Assembly (NCBI RefSeq): GCF_018127925.1
Contig: NZ_CP072347.1
Span: 126,501-190,500, forward strand
Length of the DNA stretch: 64,000 bases
Source: Prevotella melaninogenica
GTDB lineage: Bacteria; Bacteroidota; Bacteroidia; Bacteroidales; Bacteroidaceae
Reading direction: 5' to 3'
The notes beneath the pieces are model-generated. The model searched no databases and had not been told where the DNA came from. It saw only the letters and a program-made list of their open reading frames with translations. Both the position numbers and the translations under genes were made by a program. This document shows positions 35,125 to 43,809 of the stretch, piece after piece (position 1 is the first letter of the stretch; each line of letters starts with the position of its first letter).

Positions 35125-35451
35125 ATGAAAAAAATAAATATAATACTCATAATGATATATGTCATTTTTGCAACCTCTTGCAATGATAACGTTATAGAGG
35201 ATATAGACAATAATATGACTGAATATCAGAAAGAAAATAAGCCAAGGAGCAATAAAGAAAACATATATATGGAGCAAACTGATCATATAGCTATGCTTAC
35301 AAGACTTGTTTGGTTTGATAAAGGCAGTAGTAAATACATCCTAGCCTTATCAAAAGAAGATGCATATAAGATGGGCTTCACGCTAAACGAATATCTTTCT
35401 GTAGAAAATTATGTAAAAACTCTCAATCAAATAAAAGTATTACACAAATAA
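35125..35451 (+). CDS. small lipoprotein
   Basis: The 108-residue protein has a lipoprotein signal (MKKINIILIMIYVIFATSCN) and a short mature domain (LVWFDKGSSKYILALSKEDA, YKMGFTLNEYLSVENYVKTL). It resembles nothing I know. Together with the previous gene it sits between the lipase-like and the pseudo-astacin proteins. Confidence 0.6.
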   Translation: MKKINIILIMIYVIFATSCNDNVIEDIDNNMTEYQKENKPRSNKENIYMEQTDHIAMLTRLVWFDKGSSKYILALSKEDAYKMGFTLNEYLSVENYVKTLNQIKVLHK

Positions 35452-35473
35452 AAACCAATCAAATTATTGTATT

Positions 35474-36589
35474 ATGAAAAGAAAAGTATTTTTGGGGTTG
35501 ATAGTAATTATTGCTATCTGCTCATCGTATTCATGTTCAAATGATGAGACTGTTGAAGGTACAGTCGAAGATATTTCTATATCTCAATCGTCTCCAGAGT
35601 TTGTTGCAAAACTATCAGAACAACAAAAGATTAATATCCAGAAAACAGGAGAAGCATTCTTGCAGAATCAGCAAAGACATGCTTTTAATGCAACAATAGA
35701 CAAAGATATACCTACGAGATATGGCATATATTCTTTTCCTCAAACCGAAACGCGAGCCGTTGGCATTTGGGGGTCATATCCTGCACAATATTGGACAATG
35801 ATTAGACTTAGAAAAGCAAAAGTTGTAGGAGGTGAGGTTTTGGCACCGCACATAAGAAGAGCAATCAATGAAGCTGTAAATGAAATTGAAAAAAATACAA
35901 ATGTAAGGTTTTATAATTCGGAAGGCGAGCCAGAAGTGCTTGCTAGATATGGTATAAAACTACCTAATGTTTCAATAGGATACGACCTCAGTAAGTATGA
36001 AGGAACGGGTAGTTTTGGTCTTGTTGGTGGGGAGCAGTTTATTAGTATTCCTCAGACATTTAATGATGACAAATATAAGTTAGGGGCAGCTGGCTATAAG
36101 CAATTAGTCGCATTCTTGTTACATGCTTTCTGTAATGCTGCAGGCATGTTCAATGAACAACAACGCCCTGATAGAGATAAGTATGTCACAATCTACCGAG
36201 ATAATATCAAAGATGGCTATCAAGCATATTTTGAGAAGTGTGGCAGAAACTATATAATGAATGGCTCTTTCGATAAGAATTCTATTACTATAGCATCTTC
36301 TAAGGCATATAGCAAGAATGGTAATCCTACTATTAAATTAATAAGTGGAGGAGAAATTCTGAAGAATCTGACCTTATCCGATTTAGATAAGTACTTTTTA
36401 AATCAGCACTACTTACCATATATAGCTCGAAAAGACAACTATACAGAACTTGATAGTATCGTCTATATTGATGGCAGAAAATTAACAGACGAAGAAAGAT
36501 TAAGAATACAACATCAACTCAACCAACAACGCGGCTTATTTGGTGAACCTTCTGCTAAAGGTAGATCTCCACGAAGAATTCCTTGGTAA
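35474..36589 (+). CDS. astacin-like (M12A) lipoprotein with a destroyed zinc site
   Basis: The 371-residue lipoprotein (signal ending CSSYSC) aligns by eye to astacin proteases: TRYGIYSFPQTETRAVGIWG, VGGEQFISIP, then LLHAFCNAAGMFNEQQRPDR DKYVTI. Active astacins have HExxHxxGxxHExxRxDRD. Here His217 remains, but the catalytic Glu is Ala and the second and third zinc His are both Asn (H-A-x-x-N-x-x-G-x-x-N-E). The rest, including the RPDRD-YV-I segment, is well conserved. A non-catalytic binding role, perhaps as a decoy, anchor or inhibitor, is the best reading. Confidence 0.8.
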   Translation: MKRKVFLGLIVIIAICSSYSCSNDETVEGTVEDISISQSSPEFVAKLSEQQKINIQKTGEAFLQNQQRHAFNATIDKDIPTRYGIYSFPQTETRAVGIWGSYPAQYWTMIRLRKAKVVGGEVLAPHIRRAINEAVNEIEKNTNVRFYNSEGEPEVLARYGIKLPNVSIGYDLSKYEGTGSFGLVGGEQFISIPQTFNDDKYKLGAAGYKQLVAFLLHAFCNAAGMFNEQQRPDRDKYVTIYRDNIKDGYQAYFEKCGRNYIMNGSFDKNSITIASSKAYSKNGNPTIKLISGGEILKNLTLSDLDKYFLNQHYLPYIARKDNYTELDSIVYIDGRKLTDEERLRIQHQLNQQRGLFGEPSAKGRSPRRIPW

Positions 36590-36613
36590 TATATAATTCT
36601 GTAACCAACAGAA

Positions 36614-38620
36614 CTATATTCCTTTTAATAAAACACTTAGTTGTGGATTATTCTTGATACGTTCAATCTCCGTATCTACAAGAGTTAGAACATCTTGTTT
36701 GACACATTTATAGTTGGCTTCGATAGTCTCTTTGAGATTGTCGGAGCCATCTTCGTTTATGAAGTCTGCGATAGTGGGTATAGACTGATAAACTTTCATT
36801 TCAGCAGAGACTTTGGCACTATCCACCACAATCTCAGCATGGAAAATCTTCTGCTCAATTCGCTCATCAAAGTTGTCGGACACAGCACCCACAAACATCC
36901 CCTGCGTGAGGTTGCTGATTTTCGATGCAGGGATAAGGCTATCCATCTGTGTGGAGATAGATGTGGATTTGTCATTGCGGTTGATGGTCATAGACTGCCG
37001 TTGCTGAAGCACCTTTCCGAAACGTTCTGAGAGAGTCTTGGCTGTTTCCCCAACTACCTGCCCGGAAAACACATTGCCCACAGTATTCTGTATCACCTTA
37101 CTCTCCTTGTCCCCATAATCACGGGTAAGTTGTGAGAAGTCCTGAAAGCCCAAACATACGGCAACCTTATTGCTTCGTGCAGTAGCTATGAGGTTGTCAA
37201 GCCCACGAAAGTAGATAGTCGGCAACTCATCGATAATCACCGATGATTTGAGTTGCTTCTTCTTGTTGATGAGCTTCACGATACGGCTGTTGTATAGACC
37301 AAGTGCTGCAGAATAGATATTCTGACGATCGGGGTTGTTACCCACAACAAGGACTTTCGGCTCATTAGGGTTATTGATATCAAGCGAGAAATCATCGCCT
37401 GTCATCACCCAATAAAGAGCTGGTGAAATCATACGCGAAAGCGGTATCTTGGCACTGGCAATCTGTCCCTGCAACTGATCCTGCGCTCCACCCTCCCATG
37501 CGTCCATAAAAGGAGAAAGGTAGTTGGCAAGTTCATCGTAGGAAGTGAGTATAGGAAATATCTGTGCGTAGGGACGGTTAAGAAATTCGATGGCATGGGG
37601 AAACGTGCAATACTTCCCGTCCTCATAGATTTTCAGAAACCAAATGATGGCAGCCAGCAAGATAATCGGTGACTCTACAAAGAAATCTCCCTGCTTTTGT
37701 ATCCACGAACGGTTCAAGTTGAGCATGATGGTGTAGGCACTTTCGTAAGCGTCCGATATATCCGTCATAAAGGCAGGATTGATAGGATTGCACCGATGCG
37801 ATTTCCTCGGATCGTCAAAGTTGATTACATAGAACTGTGGTTTTACCTTGTAGGCATCTAAATTATGAAGCAGGTGATTGTAAGCTATCTCTGAAAGGTC
37901 GGGAAACTTATAGTCGTAGATGTACATGGCAAAGCCTTTCTCTATCTGCTGCTTGATGTAATTGTTCACGATAGCGTAAGACTTACCCGACCCCGGTGTG
38001 CCGAGTACCATCGAGGCGCGGAAGGGATTGACTACGTTAATCCAGCCATTATTCCACTTCTTCTTATAGTAAAAACGTGTAGGCAGATTGACAGAATACT
38101 CATTCTCCATCAGTCGGGTTTCCTGCATGAAGCTCTCATTCTCCGTATTGAACACATCGTCCATCAGGTTGTTTTTCAGCAGTCGGCTCATCCATACACC
38201 TGCCATCAGCAGGCAGATATAACCCACGGACAGTATGAAGATATATAGAGTAGCTGCCCCAACCTTGCCGATGGGCAGTGCCAGCAGCCACCAATTGAGA
38301 AAGAAAAAGACAAAGCCAGAGAAAAGTACCATCCAAATCTTCGACCAAGTGATTTTCTCCTCTTTCACGCCCTTTGTTCCAAGGCAGGACAAAGCGAGAA
38401 ATACCACACAAAAGAGTTTCGTCCAGAGGATGGACGAGAACAAGCCTGTGGTACGTTGGAAGTTTATTAGTATCTTGTTGATGATACCGAGCGTGAAGTG
38501 CCACTCGTGAAACGCTTCGTAGCAGAACCAATAACAGTTGATAAGGAGGAATATCACCGATATGCCCCGCATAAAGTCCATAACTTTACCCAATGCTCTT
38601 AAATCATCTTCTTGTGCCAT
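36614..38620 (-). CDS. mobC: type IV coupling protein (VirD4/TraG-like, MobC)
   Basis: About 668 residues. N-terminal transmembrane helices are followed by the Walker A motif VLGTPGSGKSYAIVNNYIKQ and Walker B SSVIIDELPTIYFRGLDNLI, then NKVAVCLGFQDFSQLTRDYG of the VirD4 family. It docks the relaxase-bound DNA to the transfer channel and pumps it. The ATG at 38620 is preferred; a frame back to 38683 would include the G/C-rich palindrome and look non-native. The gene follows mobB, and its 3' end was copied to 30676-31014. Confidence 0.92.
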   Translation of the reverse strand: MAQEDDLRALGKVMDFMRGISVIFLLINCYWFCYEAFHEWHFTLGIINKILINFQRTTGLFSSILWTKLFCVVFLALSCLGTKGVKEEKITWSKIWMVLFSGFVFFFLNWWLLALPIGKVGAATLYIFILSVGYICLLMAGVWMSRLLKNNLMDDVFNTENESFMQETRLMENEYSVNLPTRFYYKKKWNNGWINVVNPFRASMVLGTPGSGKSYAIVNNYIKQQIEKGFAMYIYDYKFPDLSEIAYNHLLHNLDAYKVKPQFYVINFDDPRKSHRCNPINPAFMTDISDAYESAYTIMLNLNRSWIQKQGDFFVESPIILLAAIIWFLKIYEDGKYCTFPHAIEFLNRPYAQIFPILTSYDELANYLSPFMDAWEGGAQDQLQGQIASAKIPLSRMISPALYWVMTGDDFSLDINNPNEPKVLVVGNNPDRQNIYSAALGLYNSRIVKLINKKKQLKSSVIIDELPTIYFRGLDNLIATARSNKVAVCLGFQDFSQLTRDYGDKESKVIQNTVGNVFSGQVVGETAKTLSERFGKVLQQRQSMTINRNDKSTSISTQMDSLIPASKISNLTQGMFVGAVSDNFDERIEQKIFHAEIVVDSAKVSAEMKVYQSIPTIADFINEDGSDNLKETIEANYKCVKQDVLTLVDTEIERIKNNPQLSVLLKGI

Positions 38621-38648
38621 AATGCTATGTTTTTGTAGCCTCCCCCAA

Positions 38649-38667
38649 CCCCCTCCGAAGGGAGGGG
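38649..38667. repeat. G/C-rich palindrome between mobB and the coupling protein
   Basis: CCCCCTCC (38649-38656) pairs with GGGAGGGG around a GAA loop. It stands out in the AT-rich surroundings. Short palindromes of this kind (encoding SPPFGGGWG in one frame) recur in Bacteroidales intergenic regions, from memory, and could be an insertion hairpin. Confidence 0.55.
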
Positions 38668-38687
38668 AGTTGGAAATGCTCATTTAT

Positions 38688-39968
38688 TTAACGTTTTCTT
38701 CGTCTAATATTTACCTTACTTAGTTTTCGGAGCTTACGCTGCCACGCCGCCTCCTTCCAATCATCGTTGCCCGTAGGTAGGAAAGAACCATCTGCCATAT
38801 CTTCAAAGAGTTCATCAATAAGGTTATCGCTTTCCTCCGTATTTTGCTGCGAAGATTGAACGGTTGCCGATTGTTCCAAACAGACAGAAGGACTGCCATA
38901 CAGCGTCTTGTCCAAGAATGGGTTATGCGTTGGATTAGAGAAATAGGTGTTGAATACATTGGCGGCATATCCCTTACCCAATCGAGAACCATTGAGCGCA
39001 ATGCCCGCTTTATCATCAATAAAGGTAATGCCATAGATACGACCGCTTTCGTTCTTTCGGATTACCACACGCAAGCCTTGTTCCTCCAATCTTTGCCGAA
39101 GTTCTTTCTCCGTATTGGGAGAGGTACGCATAGTTTTTAACACTTTGTTCCTGACGGTTGGTATCAGTGGTTTGACGTTTTGTTTCGACTTCTGCATCCT
39201 GTTCTGTACGGCAGTATAGCCCACACCACGACCGATGTCCGAGGCGTGGATGGGTGTGCCTACCTTGTCGCCCTTATCATCAGTTGGAACATAAACCAGT
39301 CCGTCATACTTCTTTCCCCGAAACTCCGTCTTCACTTCTTCTACTGCAAGATGGTATCGGGAAAGAATGGCATTCAGCTCTCCTAATGAACAGAACTTAT
39401 AATGTTTCAGCACCATGCGAAGGGCACTTGCCACCTGCTCCTTAATATTTTCTTTACTTATGTCCACCTTGGGCGTTTCTACTTCCTCCTTATTGCTGAC
39501 CTTTGAACTCGGAATAAGATTGTACTTCCTTTCCAAGGTATCAGTAATCTGCTTGCTCCTTCGCTTTTCAAATTTATCGTTGATTTTCTTTCCTTCACTA
39601 TCCACCCGAAGCGATACGATGTGTATATGCTCACGGGCGATGTCGTTGTGCTTGAACACGATGTAGGGTTGTTTTCCGTAGCCGAGTGCTTCCATATACT
39701 CCTTGGCAATCTGCATAAGTGTTTCATTGGAGAATTTCTCGTCTGGGTGAGGATTGAGGGAGCAATGGAACACCGTCTTCTTCGTTCGGCATTTCTCTGG
39801 GATAAGTGCTTGCATATCGGCAAACACCTCTGCCATCGTATAAGTTCCCTCTTTGTTTTGATACAAGCCTTGGGCAAGGAGAATGCTTGCTTCCCCTTTC
39901 TCCACCTTTTTGAAGTTGTAGCCGAGTGCTCCTCCAAGGTTTTCTGTGGCAGATATTTTGGCAATCAT
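38688..39968 (-). CDS. mobB: relaxase/mobilization nuclease MobB
   Basis: A 426-residue relaxase. It opens MIAKISATENLGGALGYNFK KVEKGEA, where Tyr17 is the likely strand-nicking residue, and carries the three-histidine metal motif in HNDIAREHIHIVSLRV, preceded by FHCSLNPHPDE. It cuts one strand at oriT and stays bound to the 5' end during transfer. The gene overlaps the upstream mobA stop by 4 bp. The C-terminal part is a less conserved helical domain. Confidence 0.93.
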   Translation of the reverse strand: MIAKISATENLGGALGYNFKKVEKGEASILLAQGLYQNKEGTYTMAEVFADMQALIPEKCRTKKTVFHCSLNPHPDEKFSNETLMQIAKEYMEALGYGKQPYIVFKHNDIAREHIHIVSLRVDSEGKKINDKFEKRRSKQITDTLERKYNLIPSSKVSNKEEVETPKVDISKENIKEQVASALRMVLKHYKFCSLGELNAILSRYHLAVEEVKTEFRGKKYDGLVYVPTDDKGDKVGTPIHASDIGRGVGYTAVQNRMQKSKQNVKPLIPTVRNKVLKTMRTSPNTEKELRQRLEEQGLRVVIRKNESGRIYGITFIDDKAGIALNGSRLGKGYAANVFNTYFSNPTHNPFLDKTLYGSPSVCLEQSATVQSSQQNTEESDNLIDELFEDMADGSFLPTGNDDWKEAAWQRKLRKLSKVNIRRRKR

Positions 39969-40378
39969 TTCTTACGGTAGTCTATGGTAAGACTGTTAGC
40001 CTGTTCCTGCAAGACTATGATTTGAGCAGACAATTTCTCCAACTTTTCAAGCAGTATCTGTGCAGTTTTTACGCTGTGATAGCTGTTGATGGCACGCACA
40101 GTTTGGTTATACAGCACGCCGATCTTATGAATTTGTGCCGTCAGTTCCGAGAGTTTTCGGTAATATTCTACGGCAGATTTATCCACCGTAATCACCTTGA
40201 AACTCTCTCCAAGAATGCGAGCGCGTACGAAATCCGACTTGGTTTCTGCGCCCGAACGCTGAAACAAATCTATCGCCCTTTGCTGGTCTTTGGGGTTGGG
40301 CAACCGTACATGCCAGTTGTCCCAACGGGGCTTTTCTGCTTGTTTCCGTTCTGAACCATGTTCCGTTTCCTTATTCAT
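39965..40378 (-). CDS. mobA: MobA mobilization protein
   Basis: A 137-residue relaxosome accessory protein with RWDNWHVRLPNPKDQQRAID and TKSDFVRARILGESFKVITV, homologous to the copy at 2374-2793. Its gene overlaps mobB by 4 bp and is preceded by a matching oriT-like region. It probably binds near oriT and assists MobB. Confidence 0.88.
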   Translation of the reverse strand: MNKETEHGSERKQAEKPRWDNWHVRLPNPKDQQRAIDLFQRSGAETKSDFVRARILGESFKVITVDKSAVEYYRKLSELTAQIHKIGVLYNQTVRAINSYHSVKTAQILLEKLEKLSAQIIVLQEQANSLTIDYRKK

Positions 40379-40395
40379 ATCCGTTTTATCTTCTA

Positions 40396-40490
40396 ATTAC
40401 GACTTTGGAGTAATTCATTCCCCCTTCGGGGCAAGGGTCTTTGTGGTACAAACAGCGGTTTGTGTTACAAAGACACACCTTGCTAATATC
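40396..40490. other. oriT-like region upstream of mobA (second copy)
   Basis: The bases ATTACGACTTTGGAGTAAT, the hairpin CCCCTTCGGGG and the GTCTTTGTGGTACAAA... TACAAAGACACACCTTGC block all match the 2803-2895 copy in order and spacing. Position upstream of mobAB fits the CTnDOT-type origin of transfer. Confidence 0.65.
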
Positions 40491-40803
40491 AAGAGTTGAT
40501 ACAATTGAAGTATCCACCCTTTTGGGGTGTCTGCTTCGGGATATTACCTCCATGTATTATTCTCGCCTGCAAAGTTACGGCGAGTTTTCAAATATCTCAT
40601 TATCAATGATATTCACTCTTTTTCCTTGTATTTCCCTGTACTTCACAGGTAGTTGAAACTTAGGATAAAACCTTGTTATTTTGCAAGCAGATTCAGTTGA
40701 AAGACAGCTTGAAACCTGTATGGATAAAGAGTCCAAAATAATGATTTCAACTTCAAAAATCTCAATCAAGAAAGGTTTGAACTGCGGATGGTTTTATGTT
40801 TTT

Positions 40804-40858
40804 GAGCTGAGTCAAAATTGAGCTGGGTCAAAACCAGACTTTTAGGTCGAGTCAAAAA
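40804..40858. repeat. three GTCAAAA repeats upstream of traA
   Basis: GAGCTGAGTCAAAA (40804), GAGCTGGGTCAAAA (40820) and GGTCGAGTCAAAAA (40845) lie in the 445-bp gap between oriT and traA. No gene is seen in that gap, 40491-40935. Spaced direct repeats upstream of a transfer operon are candidate activator or repressor sites. Confidence 0.5.
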
Positions 40859-40935
40859 TATGGTTTCAACAACAAATATGACATGACTTGTCAGTCAAGA
40901 CATAAATCAACTTATAACATAAGTAACAACCAACT

Positions 40936-41733
40936 ATGAATATGGAAAAGAAAAAAAACAATCCCATCTATCTGGGCTTCGCCTCACAGAAAGGCGGAGT
41001 TGGCAAAAGCAGCCTTGCCGAAGTTCTGGCTTCCATACTATATTACGAAAAGAACATCTCCCTTGCCGTCGTGGACTGTGACGGTACGCAGGAATCGTTC
41101 TACAAACTCCGCGAACGCGACAGAGACCTTATCGAGTCCTCGCCCGAAATGAGCAAAGAGCTTCATGAACGCCTGTCGCGCTACGGCAAGAAATCATACC
41201 ATATCGTCAGAAGCAAGCCGGAAAGAGCCGTTTCCGATGTCATGAAATACCTTCGTAAAATGAAGACGGAACCGCAACTGATTATCTTTGACTTTCCTGG
41301 TCATGCCCTTACCAGTGCCATGATGGATTTGTCCATTACGATGGACTATATCATCTCACCTATAGAAGCCGACCCACAGTCGCTGGCATCGAGTTTTGCA
41401 TACGCCAAGACAATCAGGGACTTGGGCATCGGTTTCGAAGGCTCACGCATTCAGGACTTCTTCCTGCTTTGGAACAAAATCAACCGCAGTGCCAGTACCA
41501 CGGTCATCGACCTGTTTAGTCAGAATGCTGAGGAACAGGGACTGCCGATTTTCGATACCCGTATCTACAACTCCGTCCGATTCAGCAGGGAATTAGCACA
41601 AGGGGGTGTCAAAGGTGTATTCCGCTGCTCCTACCTGCCCCCTGCACCTGCTCTCCGTCCTCAGACTGGAGTGGATGAGTGGGTAATGGAGGTCATGGAG
41701 AAACTCAACCTGAAAACTGAGAACGGCGTATGA
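40936..41733 (+). CDS. traA: ParA/MinD-like ATPase TraA of conjugative transposons
   Basis: The 265-residue protein has the deviant Walker A FASQKGGVGKSSLAEVLAS and the VDCDGTQES and IIFDFPGHA motifs of ParA ATPases. It leads the plus-strand transfer operon and overlaps the DUF3408 gene by 4 bp. In CTnDOT relatives TraA precedes TraB; a role in positioning the element or transfer apparatus is inferred from the family. Confidence 0.9.
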   Translation: MNMEKKKNNPIYLGFASQKGGVGKSSLAEVLASILYYEKNISLAVVDCDGTQESFYKLRERDRDLIESSPEMSKELHERLSRYGKKSYHIVRSKPERAVSDVMKYLRKMKTEPQLIIFDFPGHALTSAMMDLSITMDYIISPIEADPQSLASSFAYAKTIRDLGIGFEGSRIQDFFLLWNKINRSASTTVIDLFSQNAEEQGLPIFDTRIYNSVRFSRELAQGGVKGVFRCSYLPPAPALRPQTGVDEWVMEVMEKLNLKTENGV

Positions 41734-42260
41734 AATCACTGAAAGAGCAACGTGAAAAGCTGCTTCAAGCGAAATTGGAGGAGATGGCAGATATTGGTGT
41801 CAAGAAGCGCACAGAGGAGAACACACCAGACTTTGACGACCCCATAGATTTGGATGATGATTCTGACTCTGTGGAAGAAGATGTAAGTGCCTCTCTTTCT
41901 AAAATTGACGAACAGGAGGAAATACCGGAAGAAACTTCGTTTAATGGCAACAATGCCAAAACAGCGCAGCTCTCGAAAAGAAAGAGAAATACCAGAACGA
42001 AGGATTCTTCCCCAGCAATGGACTTTCCTGAATACGAACAGCGATTTCTGACGGGTGTCCGCAACGGGCGCAACAAGTCGGGCTTCAGTATCCATACTGA
42101 GATACTCCAGATACTGCGTGATGTGCTGAACGACATCAGATCGGAGGCTTCCATCACGGGGTATATTGAGAATATCCTTCTCGATCATTTGAAAACATAT
42201 CAGGATTTGTTGAACCATACCGCCTCACAGCGCAGGCGCGATAAAACCATAGACTTATGA
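41730..42260 (+). CDS. traB: TraB, DUF3408 family
   Basis: The 176-residue protein has an acidic N-terminal half and a conserved tail (YEQRFLTGVRNGRNKSGFSI, GYIENILLDHLKTYQDLL) as in DUF3408. It overlaps traA and traD by 4 bp each, so all three are translationally coupled. It may be a ribbon-helix-helix DNA-binding partner of the TraA ATPase. Confidence 0.83.
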   Translation: MKSLKEQREKLLQAKLEEMADIGVKKRTEENTPDFDDPIDLDDDSDSVEEDVSASLSKIDEQEEIPEETSFNGNNAKTAQLSKRKRNTRTKDSSPAMDFPEYEQRFLTGVRNGRNKSGFSIHTEILQILRDVLNDIRSEASITGYIENILLDHLKTYQDLLNHTASQRRRDKTIDL

Positions 42261-43015
42261 TAATCAATTTATTGTTAGGCGCATTGCTTCTGCTGGGTAT
42301 AGCGTGGATAGCTCTCGGCATCGCATACTTTTGGAGGTTATTTCAAGATTTGGCAGCCCAATCAGGGAAGAATACACCGAAACAGAAAGGAAACGAGCAC
42401 GGCACAAGTCTCAAGACATCCGTTTCCCAAGAGCAGATTGACAATGCACGTCACGTTTTGGTGGGCAGGAGTAAACCTTTCGTTTCCCCGTCTATCTCCG
42501 AAGTTCCCGCTGTTTCCTCCTCTGAAAATCCTGATGAAAAACCTGATACTTTTGCAGAGAAAAACTCATCTGTATCCGAAGAAACAAAAGAAGTGGAAGG
42601 TACAGATGAGGACAATGAAATGCAGGTTGACTATACGATGGACGAATCGGACGAAGACACTATCATCCGTGAGGAACTGCAGATTGCAGACGATTCTTTA
42701 CCCGAAGTCTCACCATCCGCCATTCTTACAAGGGACTTGTCCCGTGTAAACGGCTGGCACAGAAATGACGATACACTTGATGAGGAAAACGAAACCGAAG
42801 TGCAGGATACACTGCAAAGCATACAGGGCACACAGCTAATGGACTATATCAAAGAGACAACGCTCAAGCAGGAGAAAGACCATCAAAAGCTACTTACTGC
42901 CATCCGTAAAGCAGAAATGACGAACGAAGAAACAATATCTCCCGAGTCTGATTCTGCACAAGAGAATAGCGATGCATCGGAAGAAGCCGAGCGTCCACTT
43001 TCATACTATCTGTAA
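42257..43015 (+). CDS. traD: TraD, small membrane-anchored transfer protein
   Basis: The 252-residue protein has one N-terminal transmembrane helix (LLLGALLLLGIAWIALGIAY) and a long acidic soluble region. The end has KETTLKQEKDHQKLLTAIRK, a segment I associate with TraD of CTnDOT-like elements. Its mechanistic role is not established. An inverted repeat (43051-43112) follows before traE. Confidence 0.7.
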   Translation: MIINLLLGALLLLGIAWIALGIAYFWRLFQDLAAQSGKNTPKQKGNEHGTSLKTSVSQEQIDNARHVLVGRSKPFVSPSISEVPAVSSSENPDEKPDTFAEKNSSVSEETKEVEGTDEDNEMQVDYTMDESDEDTIIREELQIADDSLPEVSPSAILTRDLSRVNGWHRNDDTLDEENETEVQDTLQSIQGTQLMDYIKETTLKQEKDHQKLLTAIRKAEMTNEETISPESDSAQENSDASEEAERPLSYYL

Positions 43016-43050
43016 AACTATTGTTTTTGTTCATATTGTACAGTGTTCGA

Positions 43051-43112
43051 GGGGTGGCTCAAAAGTAAAACAATCAAACTATATCAGTCATACAATAAAA
43101 CCGAGCCACCCC
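43051..43112. repeat. inverted repeat between traD and traE
   Basis: GGGGTGGCTC (43051-43060) pairs perfectly with GAGCCACCCC (43103-43112) around a 42-nt AT-rich loop. It may slow read-through or be an inserted palindrome; a second set of G/C-rich palindromes lies between traJ and traK. Confidence 0.65.
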
Positions 43113-43169
43113 TTACCACCTCTATCCAAAAGAACATAATTCATTTAACAACATAAAATAAAAAGAACA

Positions 43170-43469
43170 ATGAACAACAAAAAGAAAATCACAATGCTAC
43201 TCCTGACAGCTACCGCCATAGGAGCATACGCACAAGGCAACGGCATTGCCGGTATCAATGAAGCTACAAAAATGGTAACCTCCTACTTCGATTCCGGCAC
43301 GAAACTCATTTATGCCGTAGGGGCGGTAGTGGGGTTGATTGGAGGCATTAAAGTGTACAACAAGTTCTCAAGTGGTGACCCCGATACGAGCAAGACCGCA
43401 GCCTCTTGGTTCGGTGCATGTATCTTCCTCATCGTGGCTGCTACTATCTTGAGAAGTTTCTTCCTGTAA
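43170..43469 (+). CDS. traE: TraE, DUF4134 family, pilin-like membrane protein
   Basis: The 99-residue protein has a signal-like N-terminus (MLLLTATAIGAYAQGNGIAG) and two hydrophobic helices (IYAVGAVVGLIGGIKVYNKF, WFGACIFLIVAATILRSFFL), the layout of VirB2-type proteins. DUF4134 members occupy this place in the operon, directly before TraF. Confidence 0.87.
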   Translation: MNNKKKITMLLLTATAIGAYAQGNGIAGINEATKMVTSYFDSGTKLIYAVGAVVGLIGGIKVYNKFSSGDPDTSKTAASWFGACIFLIVAATILRSFFL

Positions 43470-43473
43470 GGCG

Positions 43474-43809
43474 ATGGCAGCATTTGAAATCAACAAGGGT
43501 GTAGGCCGGACGGTAGAGTTCAAGGGCTTGAAGGCACAGTACCTCTTCCTCTTTGCAGGAGGACTGCTGGCAGTTTTTATTCTTGTGGTCATTCTCTATC
43601 TCTGCGGCATCAGTCAGATAGCCTGTCTTGTCATAGGTGTAGTGGGTGCCAGCCTTGTGGTATGGCAAACGTTCACCATGAATAGAAAGTACGGGCAATA
43701 CGGGCTGATGAAAAAGGGAGCAGTGCGTATGCACCCACGCTACCTTGTGAACCGCCGTACGGTCTGCCACCTTATCCGTAACCTTCAACCAAAGATAGCG
43801 AAGAAATGA
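43474..43809 (+). CDS. traF: TraF, DUF4133 family, VirB3-like
   Basis: A 111-residue membrane protein (FLFAGGLLAVFILVVILYLC, IACLVIGVVGASLVVWQTF) with a conserved YGQYGLMKKGAVRMHPRYLV segment typical of DUF4133. It is expected to act as the VirB3 part of the channel. The start is 4 bp after traE and the stop overlaps traG. Confidence 0.88.
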   Translation: MAAFEINKGVGRTVEFKGLKAQYLFLFAGGLLAVFILVVILYLCGISQIACLVIGVVGASLVVWQTFTMNRKYGQYGLMKKGAVRMHPRYLVNRRTVCHLIRNLQPKIAKK

